Below are positions 43,253-50,944 of a stretch of DNA of 64,000 nt, piece after piece. The position numbers and the translations under genes are program-made. The notes beneath the pieces were generated by a model that searched no databases, was not told the DNA's origin, and saw only the letters and a list, made by a program, of their open reading frames with translations. Position 1 is the stretch's first letter. The number at the start of each line of letters is the position of its first letter. Origin of the DNA: Limiplasma sp031549415 (GTDB lineage Bacteria; Bacillota; Clostridia; Christensenellales; Aristaeellaceae); contig JAVBPU010000007.1 in the NCBI GenBank assembly GCA_031549415.1, positions 74,378 through 138,377 of the forward strand, in the 5' to 3' direction.

Positions 43253-44842
43253 ATGAGGGGCAGGCGCTGGATTGGGCTTCTGCTGGCCGTAGGGCTGGCA
43301 GTGAGTTATGCCCATCAGCCAGTGGCCCTGGCCAGCGGCGACGCGGTGGATACGGACTTTGCGCAGGCGCTCGTCAGCCTGGAGGGGCGTGACGAGAGGG
43401 CTTTGCTCATTGGCGTGGATGAATTTGTATCCAGGCCCAGCGCCTATCCTTCCTCCACCAACAACGTCTACGCCATGCAGGAGACCTTTCAGGCGGCCAG
43501 CAAACCGCTGGAAGTGCTGCTGATTCCAGAGGAGCCTGTCACCGATGCCGAGACGCTGACCGCGCTGATCCAAAGCACCTTTGTGGCGGCGGATGAGGAC
43601 GATGTGAGCTATTTGTATATGAGCACCCATGGGGTCTATAGCCCGGCGGAGGACCCGGAACCGGCGCTGCTGTTAAGCGACGGGGTGGTGGAAGGGCGCA
43701 TCACGGCGGCGGAGCTGGAAGCGGCTTTCGACGGCATTAAGGGCACCAAGGTCCTTTGGCTGGACGCGTGCAACAGCGGGGCCTTCATCGGCAAGGGACA
43801 GGCCATCCCGCCGGAAAATGTGCATTTTTTGGGGAAGGATTTTAAGGTGCTCACCAGCTCCGGCGCGTTGGAGGAAAGCTGGTACTGGAGCGCCGCTGAT
43901 ATGGACGCCCAGGGGCTAAGGCGGCAGCTTCGGCCCCAGGGCAATTTCTACTTTACCCAGGCTTTGAGCCAAAGCCTTAGCCCCCGGTATGCCTACCCGG
44001 CGGACGGTAACCGGGATGGGCTGGTCACTCTTTCGGAGCTCTATGATTATTTGCTGCAAAACCACGCCGCCTCCACCCCCCAGGCGTACCCCCAGCAAGA
44101 CAGCTTTGTGGTGTTCCACTATGACCGGGAGGCACCTTTGCCCACGGGGTTGCGGCGTTCTCCCATTTTGGACGTGACGTTTTCCGGCAGCGTGCTGGAC
44201 CAAAAAAATCAAAGCGTGACGCTGGAATACATTGCCACGCGGCCTGTGCGGGTGGCGTACCAGATCGTCTACCAGCGGGACAACAAATGGCGCTTTGATG
44301 AGGCGCAGCTGCTGTTTGACGACGTGGAGCGGTTTACCGCCTTTGGGGACCAGCAAGGCGCGGTTTCTGCGGGTCGCAAGGTGCGCACCCTCTCCCTGAA
44401 ATTAGGGAATGGGAATACCTACGGGTACGTGATGGTGCAGCTGGTGTCCATCGACCAAGGAAGGCTGACGGTCCATACCGGAAGGGTGCTTTGCGTGCCT
44501 CCGGAACAGGGGGATTTGAAGCTGGCAGTGAAAACCAAGCCCCGCTACTTCGAGGGGGATTTGCAGGAGTTGAGCATCTTTGTGGAGCATGCCTTTCCCT
44601 GCGCGCTGTCCGTGGCCATTGTGAACGAAAGGGACGAAGTGGTCCGGCGGCTCAGCCACCGCCGCAGCACCCGGCCCACCCAGCAGGACCCGCCCGGCAG
44701 CCTTTTCTACTGGGACGGCACCGACAAAAACGGCAACCTCTTATCACCGGGAACCTACCGGGTCCGCGCCTCCGGCGCGATGAACGATTTGACCTTTACG
44801 GTGATGTCGGATCCGGTGGAGATTGGCGAACTTCCCATTTGA
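43253..44842 (+). CDS. Secreted caspase-like (C14) protease with EF-hand loop and FlgD-like Ig domain
   Basis: 529 residues. A signal peptide (IGLLLAVGLAVSYAHQPVALA) is followed by a caspase-type domain at about 40-290. The catalytic dyad is H126 in YMSTHGVYS and C173 in LWLDACNSGAF, each in the usual position after a beta strand; ALLIGVDEF begins the fold. Within the domain, residues 251-262 (DGNRDGLVTLSE) form a canonical EF-hand loop with ligands at 1, 3, 5, 9 and 12, so calcium dependence is likely. A beta-rich region follows, and about 480-510 (FYWDGTDKNGNLLSPGTYRV) is an FlgD-like Ig domain. Start at 43253 follows GGAGGGGG. Known bacterial metacaspases cut after Arg/Lys and many are calcium-activated; substrate here is unknown. 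Confidence 0.87.
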   Translation: MRGRRWIGLLLAVGLAVSYAHQPVALASGDAVDTDFAQALVSLEGRDERALLIGVDEFVSRPSAYPSSTNNVYAMQETFQAASKPLEVLLIPEEPVTDAETLTALIQSTFVAADEDDVSYLYMSTHGVYSPAEDPEPALLLSDGVVEGRITAAELEAAFDGIKGTKVLWLDACNSGAFIGKGQAIPPENVHFLGKDFKVLTSSGALEESWYWSAADMDAQGLRRQLRPQGNFYFTQALSQSLSPRYAYPADGNRDGLVTLSELYDYLLQNHAASTPQAYPQQDSFVVFHYDREAPLPTGLRRSPILDVTFSGSVLDQKNQSVTLEYIATRPVRVAYQIVYQRDNKWRFDEAQLLFDDVERFTAFGDQQGAVSAGRKVRTLSLKLGNGNTYGYVMVQLVSIDQGRLTVHTGRVLCVPPEQGDLKLAVKTKPRYFEGDLQELSIFVEHAFPCALSVAIVNERDEVVRRLSHRRSTRPTQQDPPGSLFYWDGTDKNGNLLSPGTYRVRASGAMNDLTFTVMSDPVEIGELPI

Positions 44843-44867
44843 CTTTGCCGTTTGGATTGGGTAATAT
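44839..44867 (+). promoter_or_regulatory. Possible promoter of the second GtrB-like gene
   Basis: TTGACT (44839-44844) and TAATAT (44862-44867) are 17 bases apart, beginning at the stop of the protease gene and 50 bp before the transferase start. Confidence 0.45.
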
Positions 44868-44918
44868 GGAAAAAACAGGCGTCGGCTTGCCGTCGGCCTG
44901 CGTTTTGGAGGAAGAGGT

Positions 44919-45893
44919 ATGCCAAACAAATTGATGGTTGTGATTCCTTGTTATAATGAGGAAGATGTGTTGCCCGAAACGTCCAAACGGCTGGTGGAAA
45001 AAATGGCCGACTTGGTGAAAAAAGGGCTTTGTCACGGGGACAGCCGGGTGCTGCTGGTGGACGATGGCAGCAAGGACAAGACCTGGGAAATGATCCAGGC
45101 GCTTCACAAGGAGAACCCTCTTTTTGAAGGGTTGAAGCTGAGCCGGAACCGGGGGCATCAAAACGCGCTGCTGGCCGGGCTGATGACCGCCAAGGAGCAC
45201 TGCGATTTTTCCATTTCCATGGACGCGGATTTGCAGGATGACATGGATGCCATGGACCGCTTTATTGAAGAATACCAAAAGGGCTGCGATGTGGTGTACG
45301 GCGTGCGCAACAAACGGGACACGGACACGTTTTTCAAAAAGAGCACCGCTTTGTTCTTTTACAAGCTGATGAAGGGCCTGGGGGTGGACATCACCTTCAA
45401 CCATGCGGATTACCGGCTGATGAGCCGCCGCGCCCTTTGCGGGCTTTCGCAGTTTCGGGAGGTCAACCTGTTTTTGCGGGGCTTGGCCCCTCTGGTGGGC
45501 TACCAAAGCGGCTATGTCTATTATGACCGTGGGGAGCGCTTTGCCGGGGAAAGCAAGTATCCCTTCAAAAAAATGCTGGCCTTTGCCATTGATGGCATCA
45601 CCAGCTTTTCCGTGAAGCCCCTGCGGCTGATTACCAGCATCGGTGTGGTGGTGTTTGTGGCCTCTTTGGCCATGCTGCTGTACACCTTCATCGCCTTTGT
45701 GGCAGGGCGGGCCGTTACCGGCTGGACCAGCACACTGGCCTCCATTTGGATGATCGGTGGCATTCAATTATTGTCCTTGGGCATTATCGGGGAATATGTG
45801 GGCAAAATTTATAACGAAAGCAAGCGCCGCCCCCGCTTCATCATTGACCGGTATATCAATGAAGAGGGCAATGATCCGGTGGTGGATTCATAA
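44919..45893 (+). CDS. Family 2 glycosyltransferase, GtrB/dolichol-phosphate-sugar type
   Basis: 324 residues. The GT-A domain has VVIPCYNEEDVLP, LLVDDGSKDKTW and the metal motif MDADLQDD. Two C-terminal membrane helices (ITSIGVVVFVASLAMLLYTFIAF and WMIGGIQLLSLGIIGEYVG) are followed by a basic tail. These enzymes transfer a sugar from a nucleotide to undecaprenyl phosphate on the inner face of the membrane. It is not closely similar in sequence to the transferase at 28.6 kb and lacks a flippase neighbour. GGAGGAAGAGG precedes the ATG. Closed by a strong terminator. Confidence 0.9.
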   Translation: MPNKLMVVIPCYNEEDVLPETSKRLVEKMADLVKKGLCHGDSRVLLVDDGSKDKTWEMIQALHKENPLFEGLKLSRNRGHQNALLAGLMTAKEHCDFSISMDADLQDDMDAMDRFIEEYQKGCDVVYGVRNKRDTDTFFKKSTALFFYKLMKGLGVDITFNHADYRLMSRRALCGLSQFREVNLFLRGLAPLVGYQSGYVYYDRGERFAGESKYPFKKMLAFAIDGITSFSVKPLRLITSIGVVVFVASLAMLLYTFIAFVAGRAVTGWTSTLASIWMIGGIQLLSLGIIGEYVGKIYNESKRRPRFIIDRYINEEGNDPVVDS

Positions 45894-45910
45894 GAATATC
45901 CCGATATATG

Positions 45911-45951
45911 AAAATCCCCTGGTGCCATGAATGGATGGCCCAGGGGATTTT
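45911..45951. terminator. Bidirectional terminator between convergent genes
   Basis: AAAATCCCCTGG and CCAGGGGATTTT form a perfect 12-bp stem with T-rich ends on both strands, between the transferase and the RsfA-like gene. Confidence 0.85.
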
Positions 45952-45995
45952 GTTGTTTTCCTGACGCTTCCTATGGAGAATGGATAAGCCCTGCA

Positions 45996-47000
45996 TTACC
46001 ACTCCGGCTCTGCTTCCAACCCTTGCAACGCTTCTCCCGCCTGGTGAACAAAGGTCTCCAACGTCTCCTCCCGCTGGGCCTGGGGCAGAGAAAGAAAGCC
46101 ATGGATCAGACCGCGAAGAGAGCCCCATCGTTCGGCGTGGCTCTTCTCCAAATCCTCTAGATGGATTTTGAGCAGGTCCAGCTGCACTTTCAGGCGGTCT
46201 GCCTCCCGGCGTGCCTCCAGCCACCTGCCGGTGGCATCCTCCTGCTGCGGGCCTTCTTCTCCCAGGGGGAAATCCATTTCATAGGCGGGCGCTTCCTCCC
46301 GCAGATCCGTCACAGTAATGGCCAAGTCTTGGGAAGGCGCGGCGAAGGAGTTGCCGGGGGCCTGCATAGAAAATTCCTGGGTCTGCGCCCTCCTGGCCTG
46401 CTGCTCCGCCCGCTTTGTCCGCTCCAGCAACAGCAATAGCCTTTCCAGCAACAGAGAAAGGGAATCATCGTCCACTTCCTGGCTGAGGCGGGAGGCCTCC
46501 TCAAAGAGGGAAGCCAGATGGCGGCCCCCCGTTGGACGGCGCAGGGTAAAGCTCTGGGTGGGGCAGGGCTTGCCCTCTGCCCGAAGGCTTTGGGCGATGG
46601 CCTCCAGCATTTCCGGCTTGTTTTTCAAGATGGAGCGGTACTTGTTCTGGTAGCGCAGCATCAGGGCGCGGTCCCCTTTGGCCATTTGGGTCACGCAGGC
46701 CCGCACACTGTCGCCGTTGCCCCTGGCGATCAGCACCGTGCGAAGTAGGCTATGCAATTCGTCCTGGTCAAAGGTGCGGAAGGGCGCCTTGCGTTGCCCT
46801 GTGTCTGGAAGTTCCCGAACCCGGGCATAATAGAAGTTGCGGATGCTGTTGGGCTTGCGGTGCAAGGTTTGGGCCACGTCCGCAAAGACATCGCGCAGGG
46901 GGCGTCCGTTCTGGGCGGATTCCTGCACAGCCTGAAACAGCAGCCGGACTTCTTCTTCCCGCCAACCACTGTGGGAATGAACCAAGGGAGTTTGTGTCAT
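45996..47000 (-). CDS. RsfA-like Myb/SANT-domain sporulation regulator
   Basis: 334 residues. The N-terminal 60 form a Myb/SANT-like DNA-binding domain: SGWREEEVRLLFQAVQES, then DVFADVAQTLHRKPNSIRNF. This pattern is seen in RsfA, the prespore regulator of Bacillus. A long helical region with E/Q/R-rich segments follows (about 175-310), suggesting dimerisation. The ATG at 47000 has GGAGG eight bases upstream; an ATG two codons earlier is too close. The promoter at 47039-47067 fits sigma-G/sigma-F consensus, which supports a forespore role. It is longer than B. subtilis RsfA (about 260 residues), so exact orthology is uncertain. Confidence 0.72.
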   Translation of the reverse strand: MTQTPLVHSHSGWREEEVRLLFQAVQESAQNGRPLRDVFADVAQTLHRKPNSIRNFYYARVRELPDTGQRKAPFRTFDQDELHSLLRTVLIARGNGDSVRACVTQMAKGDRALMLRYQNKYRSILKNKPEMLEAIAQSLRAEGKPCPTQSFTLRRPTGGRHLASLFEEASRLSQEVDDDSLSLLLERLLLLLERTKRAEQQARRAQTQEFSMQAPGNSFAAPSQDLAITVTDLREEAPAYEMDFPLGEEGPQQEDATGRWLEARREADRLKVQLDLLKIHLEDLEKSHAERWGSLRGLIHGFLSLPQAQREETLETFVHQAGEALQGLEAEPEW

Positions 47001-47038
47001 ACTCATCGCCTCCGAAGAATGCTATTCTTGTATGGGAA

Positions 47039-47067
47039 TAGTATGGTAGCCTTGTGGGAGTTTATAC
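47039..47067 (-). promoter_or_regulatory. Forespore (sigma-G/F type) promoter of the RsfA-like gene
   Basis: On the minus strand GTATA (47063-47067) and CATACTA (47039-47045) are separated by 17 bases, a full match to the sigma-G pattern GHATR and CATNHTA. A CTATTC/GAATAG inverted repeat (47022-47041) overlaps the -10 and start region. Confidence 0.65.
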
Positions 47068-47100
47068 AGCATCTGGGGGGCGGCAGAAAAAAGAACGGAA

Positions 47101-48159
47101 TTAGCGCAAGCGCAGCAAGGTCTCCGCCGGGTCCACCCGGCGGGTAAATCCATCCAGGCAAAGGGAAAGGATTTCTTGGGGCGTATGTTCAAAAGCGTTG
47201 GGAAACAAAAGCATGGCGCGATAGGACGCGGCCAGGGCTGCGGTGAGGCCGTCCTGGAAAAAGGGCGTGGCCGCTGAGGAAACGGGCAGAAGGCCATGGA
47301 TTACCAAGTCGTTCTGGGCCTCCGGGGACAAGAGATGGCGCAGCAGGCCCTGGGCGGCGGGGCTGTCCCTGCAAAGGCCCAGAAGCAACAGGTTTTCGGT
47401 GGCGGCCGGGGTCATGGGAAAGGCGGCCAGGTCCTGTCCGGCTGCCACAGCCCGGCGATAGGCTGCCAGGGACAGCACCCGGGCGGAAGGCGCGGGGGGC
47501 GGGGTCTTTTTGGGCGCGCCCCGGCCAGGGGAAGGGCTGGTGGCCGCTGGGCTGCCGACCGACTGGGTGAGGGAGGCTACCAAGGCTTCGCGCAAGCTGC
47601 TGGGGCACATGGACAAAAGCTGCTGGAGGGCAAATCCTTGGGGCTTTGCCAGCGCACCGGGAGAGACAAGGCTTTTCCAGGGCAATTGAGAGGCGTCGGG
47701 CGTTTGCATATCCTGCAAAGGGATGCCCTGACCCGGCGGAGGGGTCATGGAAAAAAGAGAGCTTTGGCTGGGGGCGGGGGTTCCTTGCGGCATGGGCAGC
47801 AAGGCCGTGGGCACGGCCAGCACGGAGGGCGCAAACCAGAGGGGCAGCGCGTATTGGGCGCCGCCGCTTTGGCCCGCGGCCAGCACATCAGCGGATAGGT
47901 CCCCTTCCATGGCCAGGGGCAGAAGCCGTCGGCTCGGTTCGGCCAGCGCCCCGGGGGCAAACAGCACCAGGTCCGGCGGAACCGCCTGGTCGGCCAAAAA
48001 TTCCTGGGCATCCGCCCGGCGCAAGTATACGTGCACCCCGGGGTTCTTCTTTTCAAACAAAGCCAGTTGCGCTTGCAAATGCGCCCCGGAATCGGTGGGG
48101 TCCGGCAGGAGCCATACCACCAACGTTTCCATCTTGGCTGGGCGCAGCCGTTGGGCCAT
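47101..48159 (-). CDS. Extracellular solute-binding-like protein with N-terminal membrane anchor; start uncertain
   Basis: 352 residues from the first ATG in frame. The body begins METLVVWLLPDPTDSG and has FEKKNPGVHVYLRR, the usual second block of family 1 solute-binding proteins, then a low-complexity Pro/Ser stretch (about 200-230). A membrane helix lies upstream of the ATG in the same frame (codons back to 48264: NRRTTVLGCLLLTAALLLAL), but no ATG, GTG or TTG precedes it. An ACG codon at 48264, seven bases after AAAGGGGG, is where a start is expected. The protein is therefore either started at ACG, truncated without its anchor, or affected by an ATG-to-ACG change. No transporter genes are near. 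Confidence 0.6.
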   Translation of the reverse strand: MAQRLRPAKMETLVVWLLPDPTDSGAHLQAQLALFEKKNPGVHVYLRRADAQEFLADQAVPPDLVLFAPGALAEPSRRLLPLAMEGDLSADVLAAGQSGGAQYALPLWFAPSVLAVPTALLPMPQGTPAPSQSSLFSMTPPPGQGIPLQDMQTPDASQLPWKSLVSPGALAKPQGFALQQLLSMCPSSLREALVASLTQSVGSPAATSPSPGRGAPKKTPPPAPSARVLSLAAYRRAVAAGQDLAAFPMTPAATENLLLLGLCRDSPAAQGLLRHLLSPEAQNDLVIHGLLPVSSAATPFFQDGLTAALAASYRAMLLFPNAFEHTPQEILSLCLDGFTRRVDPAETLLRLR

Positions 48160-48375
48160 GCGCTGGTCTTGCCGGCCAGAAAGGGTGGTAAAAAGAGAAG
48201 GTAAGGCCAGGAGCAGCGCCGCGGTGAGCAGCAGGCAGCCAAGGACGGTGGTTCGGCGGTTCGTGGGGAGTCCCCCTTTCGGCCCCGGACGGGGAGATTT
48301 CTGCTCTGCGGTTATTTCAGGCTATGCGGCACGCAAGAAGGACTTGCCTGTGGAAATGGTTAAAAACGGGCCCGA

Positions 48376-48404
48376 TTGCAAAGTATGGGAAATTCCTCTA
48401 TAAT
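48376..48404 (+). promoter_or_regulatory. Promoter of the phosphoglucomutase gene
   Basis: TTGCAA (48376-48381) and TATAAT (48399-48404) are 17 bases apart, 58 bp before the start codon. Confidence 0.65.
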
Positions 48405-48462
48405 AGGCAAGAAAAGGGAACCCTGTTTTGTACGGGCAAAGTACTAGGAAAGGGGCTTTACC

Positions 48463-50187
48463 ATGAATTACCAACAGAATTATGAGGCATGGCTGAAGGA
48501 TTTCGCCAGCGATGAAGCCATGGAAGCAGAACTTACCTCCATCGCGGGGGATGAAAAAGAAATAGAGGACCGGTTTTACAAAAATCTAAGCTTTGGCACC
48601 GGCGGCATGCGCGGGGTGCTGGGCGCGGGCATGAACCGGATGAACCTGTACACGGTGCGCCGCGCCACCCAGGGCCTGGCGAATTTTCTGCTGGCGGACA
48701 AGGGCAATGCCCAGCGGGGCGTGGTCATCGCCTATGACAGCCGCCGCATGAGCCAGGAGTTTGCCAAGGAAACCGCCCTGGTGCTGTGCGCCAATGGTGT
48801 ACAGGCCTACCTGTTTGACGCGCTGCGGCCTGTGGCGCTGCTGTCCTTTGGCGTAAGGCATTTGAAGGCTGCGGCGGGCGTGGTCATCACCGCCAGCCAT
48901 AATCCATCAAAATACAACGGATATAAGGTCTACGGCGAGGACGGGGCGCAGCTGGGGCCGGAAATGGCCGATGCGGTGACCGCCGCCATTGACGCGCTGA
49001 GCTTTACCGCCGCCAAGAGGATGGAGGAAAGCGAAGCCCTTGAAAAGGGCCTCCTCAAAATCATCGGCGACAAAGAGGTGGACGATGAATACATCCGCCG
49101 GGTGAAAGGCCTGTGCATCAACCCCCAGGTCCTTGCGGAAGCTGGGAAAAACCTAAAGATTGTTTACACGCCCCTGCACGGCAGCGGCAATGTGCCGGTG
49201 CGCCGTATCCTTCGCGAGATCGGCATCACCAACGTCAGCGTGGTGAAGGAGCAGGAAGCGCCGGACCCCAATTTTTCCACCGTCAAAGTGCCCAATCCCG
49301 AGGACCCCGATGCCTTCACCCTGGCCATTGCCCTGGCCAACCAGGTGGGCGCGGACGCCATTTTTGGCACGGACCCGGATTGCGACCGCCTGGGCGTGGC
49401 TGTGCGGGAAAAAAACGGCGCGTTCCGTCTGCTGACGGGCAACCAGATCGGCTGCCTGATGCTCTACTATATCCTCAGCAGCAAAAAGGCCCAGGGGAAC
49501 TTGCCGGAAAACGGAGCGGCGGTGAAAAGCATCGTGTCCACAGAGCTGGCCCGGGCCATCTGCCAGCATTTTGGCGTGGCCCTGTACGACACGCTGACAG
49601 GCTTCAAATTCATCGGGGAAAAAATTCAGCAGTTTGAGGACAGCGGCAAGCATACCTTCCTGTTTGGGTTTGAGGAAAGCTACGGCTATTTAAGCAGTAC
49701 CTTTGTGCGGGACAAGGACGGGGTGAATGCCTCGCTGCTGATTGCCGAGGCCGCCACCTATTACAGCACCCAGGGAAAGACCCTTTGTGACGTGATGGAG
49801 GAGATTTTTGAAACCTTCGGCTTCTATTTGGAATTTGTGGACGCCACAACCCTGCCCGGCATTGACGGCCTGAAGGTGATGGCGGAAACCATGGCCCGCA
49901 TTCGTAGCAACCCGCCCAAGGAAATCGGCGGCATTCCGGTGCTTCGGGTGTTGGATTTTATGAGCCAGGTAGAAACCGACGTGAAAAGCGGGGACAAGCA
50001 GCCCATGGACTACCCCCAAAGCGATGTGCTGTACTTTGCCATGGAGGGCGGGCACTTTGTGTGCGTGCGCCCCAGCGGCACAGAGCCCAAGATTAAGCTG
50101 TATGTGAACGCCAACGACAAAAGTGAAACAAAGGCCAAGGAGCTGCTGGCCCACTTGAAGAAGGAAGCGGAGAAGCTGCTGCAGTAG
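48463..50187 (+). CDS. pgcA: Phosphoglucomutase/phosphomannomutase (PgcA type)
   Basis: 574 residues of the alpha-D-phosphohexomutase family. The phosphoserine is S145 in TASHNPSKYNGYK. The metal loop is GTDPDCDRLG (about 305), the sugar-specificity loop is GFEESYGYL (about 404), and the phosphate-binding loop is RPSGTEPKIKLY (about 525). It interconverts glucose 6-phosphate and glucose 1-phosphate, which would feed rfbF and other surface-sugar synthesis. Length and GFEES loop match PgcA-type enzymes of Firmicutes. It has its own promoter and terminator, so is transcribed alone. Preference for glucose or mannose phosphate is not certain. Confidence 0.92.
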   Translation: MNYQQNYEAWLKDFASDEAMEAELTSIAGDEKEIEDRFYKNLSFGTGGMRGVLGAGMNRMNLYTVRRATQGLANFLLADKGNAQRGVVIAYDSRRMSQEFAKETALVLCANGVQAYLFDALRPVALLSFGVRHLKAAAGVVITASHNPSKYNGYKVYGEDGAQLGPEMADAVTAAIDALSFTAAKRMEESEALEKGLLKIIGDKEVDDEYIRRVKGLCINPQVLAEAGKNLKIVYTPLHGSGNVPVRRILREIGITNVSVVKEQEAPDPNFSTVKVPNPEDPDAFTLAIALANQVGADAIFGTDPDCDRLGVAVREKNGAFRLLTGNQIGCLMLYYILSSKKAQGNLPENGAAVKSIVSTELARAICQHFGVALYDTLTGFKFIGEKIQQFEDSGKHTFLFGFEESYGYLSSTFVRDKDGVNASLLIAEAATYYSTQGKTLCDVMEEIFETFGFYLEFVDATTLPGIDGLKVMAETMARIRSNPPKEIGGIPVLRVLDFMSQVETDVKSGDKQPMDYPQSDVLYFAMEGGHFVCVRPSGTEPKIKLYVNANDKSETKAKELLAHLKKEAEKLLQ

Positions 50188-50209
50188 GCGAAGAACGTTA
50201 AAAACTAAC

Positions 50210-50249
50210 AAAACCGGGCGGTTGCGAAAATGTGCAACCGCCCGGTTTT
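50210..50249. terminator. Bidirectional terminator after phosphoglucomutase
   Basis: AAAACCGGGCGGTTGC pairs perfectly with GCAACCGCCCGGTTTT (16 bp) around an eight-base loop, with A and T ends suiting both directions. It lies between convergent genes. Confidence 0.9.
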
Positions 50250-50272
50250 GCCTGGGCTTGTGGCGAGAACTG

Positions 50273-50896
50273 TCAAGCGCTGGGCGAAGGCAGCGCGGCC
50301 AGATAGGCGGAAAGCCGGGCCACATCCCCATCCTGGAAGCAGTAGCCTGCCATGCCCACGGCCTGGGCCCCATCGGTGTTCTGCTGCCGGTCATCCACAA
50401 ACAGGCATTCCTCTGCCGCCAGGTCATATTTTTGCAACAGCCGTTCATAGATGGCGGCCTTGGGTTTCAGCACTTTTTCCTCACAGGAGAGGACCCTTCC
50501 GTCAAACAGCGAGATGCCGGGAATTTTGTGCTGGTATTCATAAAAGCGCACCCCCACGTTGGACAGCAGAAAAATATGGAAGCCACGGGCGTGGAGGGCT
50601 TGCACCAAAGCTTCCATCTGTGGCATGGGGGTGCAGCCGTCGCTGGGATAGTCCCCGAAGATCAGGGCGGCGGCCTCCCGCTGGGCCTGGGTCGCCAGGC
50701 GGGATTGTACCAAAGCCAGCATCTCATCTTCGGGGATGAGGCCGGCGTCCAGCTGGTTCTCCCATTCCGGGCACCGGAAAAGGGTTTCCAGAATGGCCTG
50801 GGCGTCCTCCGGGGTGGCGGCCAGCCGCTGGCAGGTGCGCTGCGGGGCATAGTCCAGCAGCACGCCGCCCATGTCAAACACGATATTTCGGATCAT
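50273..50896 (-). CDS. HAD-superfamily phosphatase (class IA)
   Basis: 207 residues. Motif I is VFDMGGVLLDY (nucleophile D; the +2 position is G, as in YihX-type phosphatases). Motif II is FLLSNVG, motif III is LKPKAAIY and motif IV is CLFVDDRQQN. The helical cap lies between residues 15 and 85. YihX acts on glucose 1-phosphate, but related enzymes vary, so the substrate is open. The ATG at 50896 has AAGGAG nine bases upstream. It is the last gene of the flippase/phosphotransferase group, 48 bp after the flippase, so removal of a phosphate in that pathway is plausible. Confidence 0.85.
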   Translation of the reverse strand: MIRNIVFDMGGVLLDYAPQRTCQRLAATPEDAQAILETLFRCPEWENQLDAGLIPEDEMLALVQSRLATQAQREAAALIFGDYPSDGCTPMPQMEALVQALHARGFHIFLLSNVGVRFYEYQHKIPGISLFDGRVLSCEEKVLKPKAAIYERLLQKYDLAAEECLFVDDRQQNTDGAQAVGMAGYCFQDGDVARLSAYLAALPSPSA

Positions 50897-50944
50897 GGTG
50901 CAGTCTCCTTTGTACATAGAATCAAAAAGGGAACAAAAAAGCGG

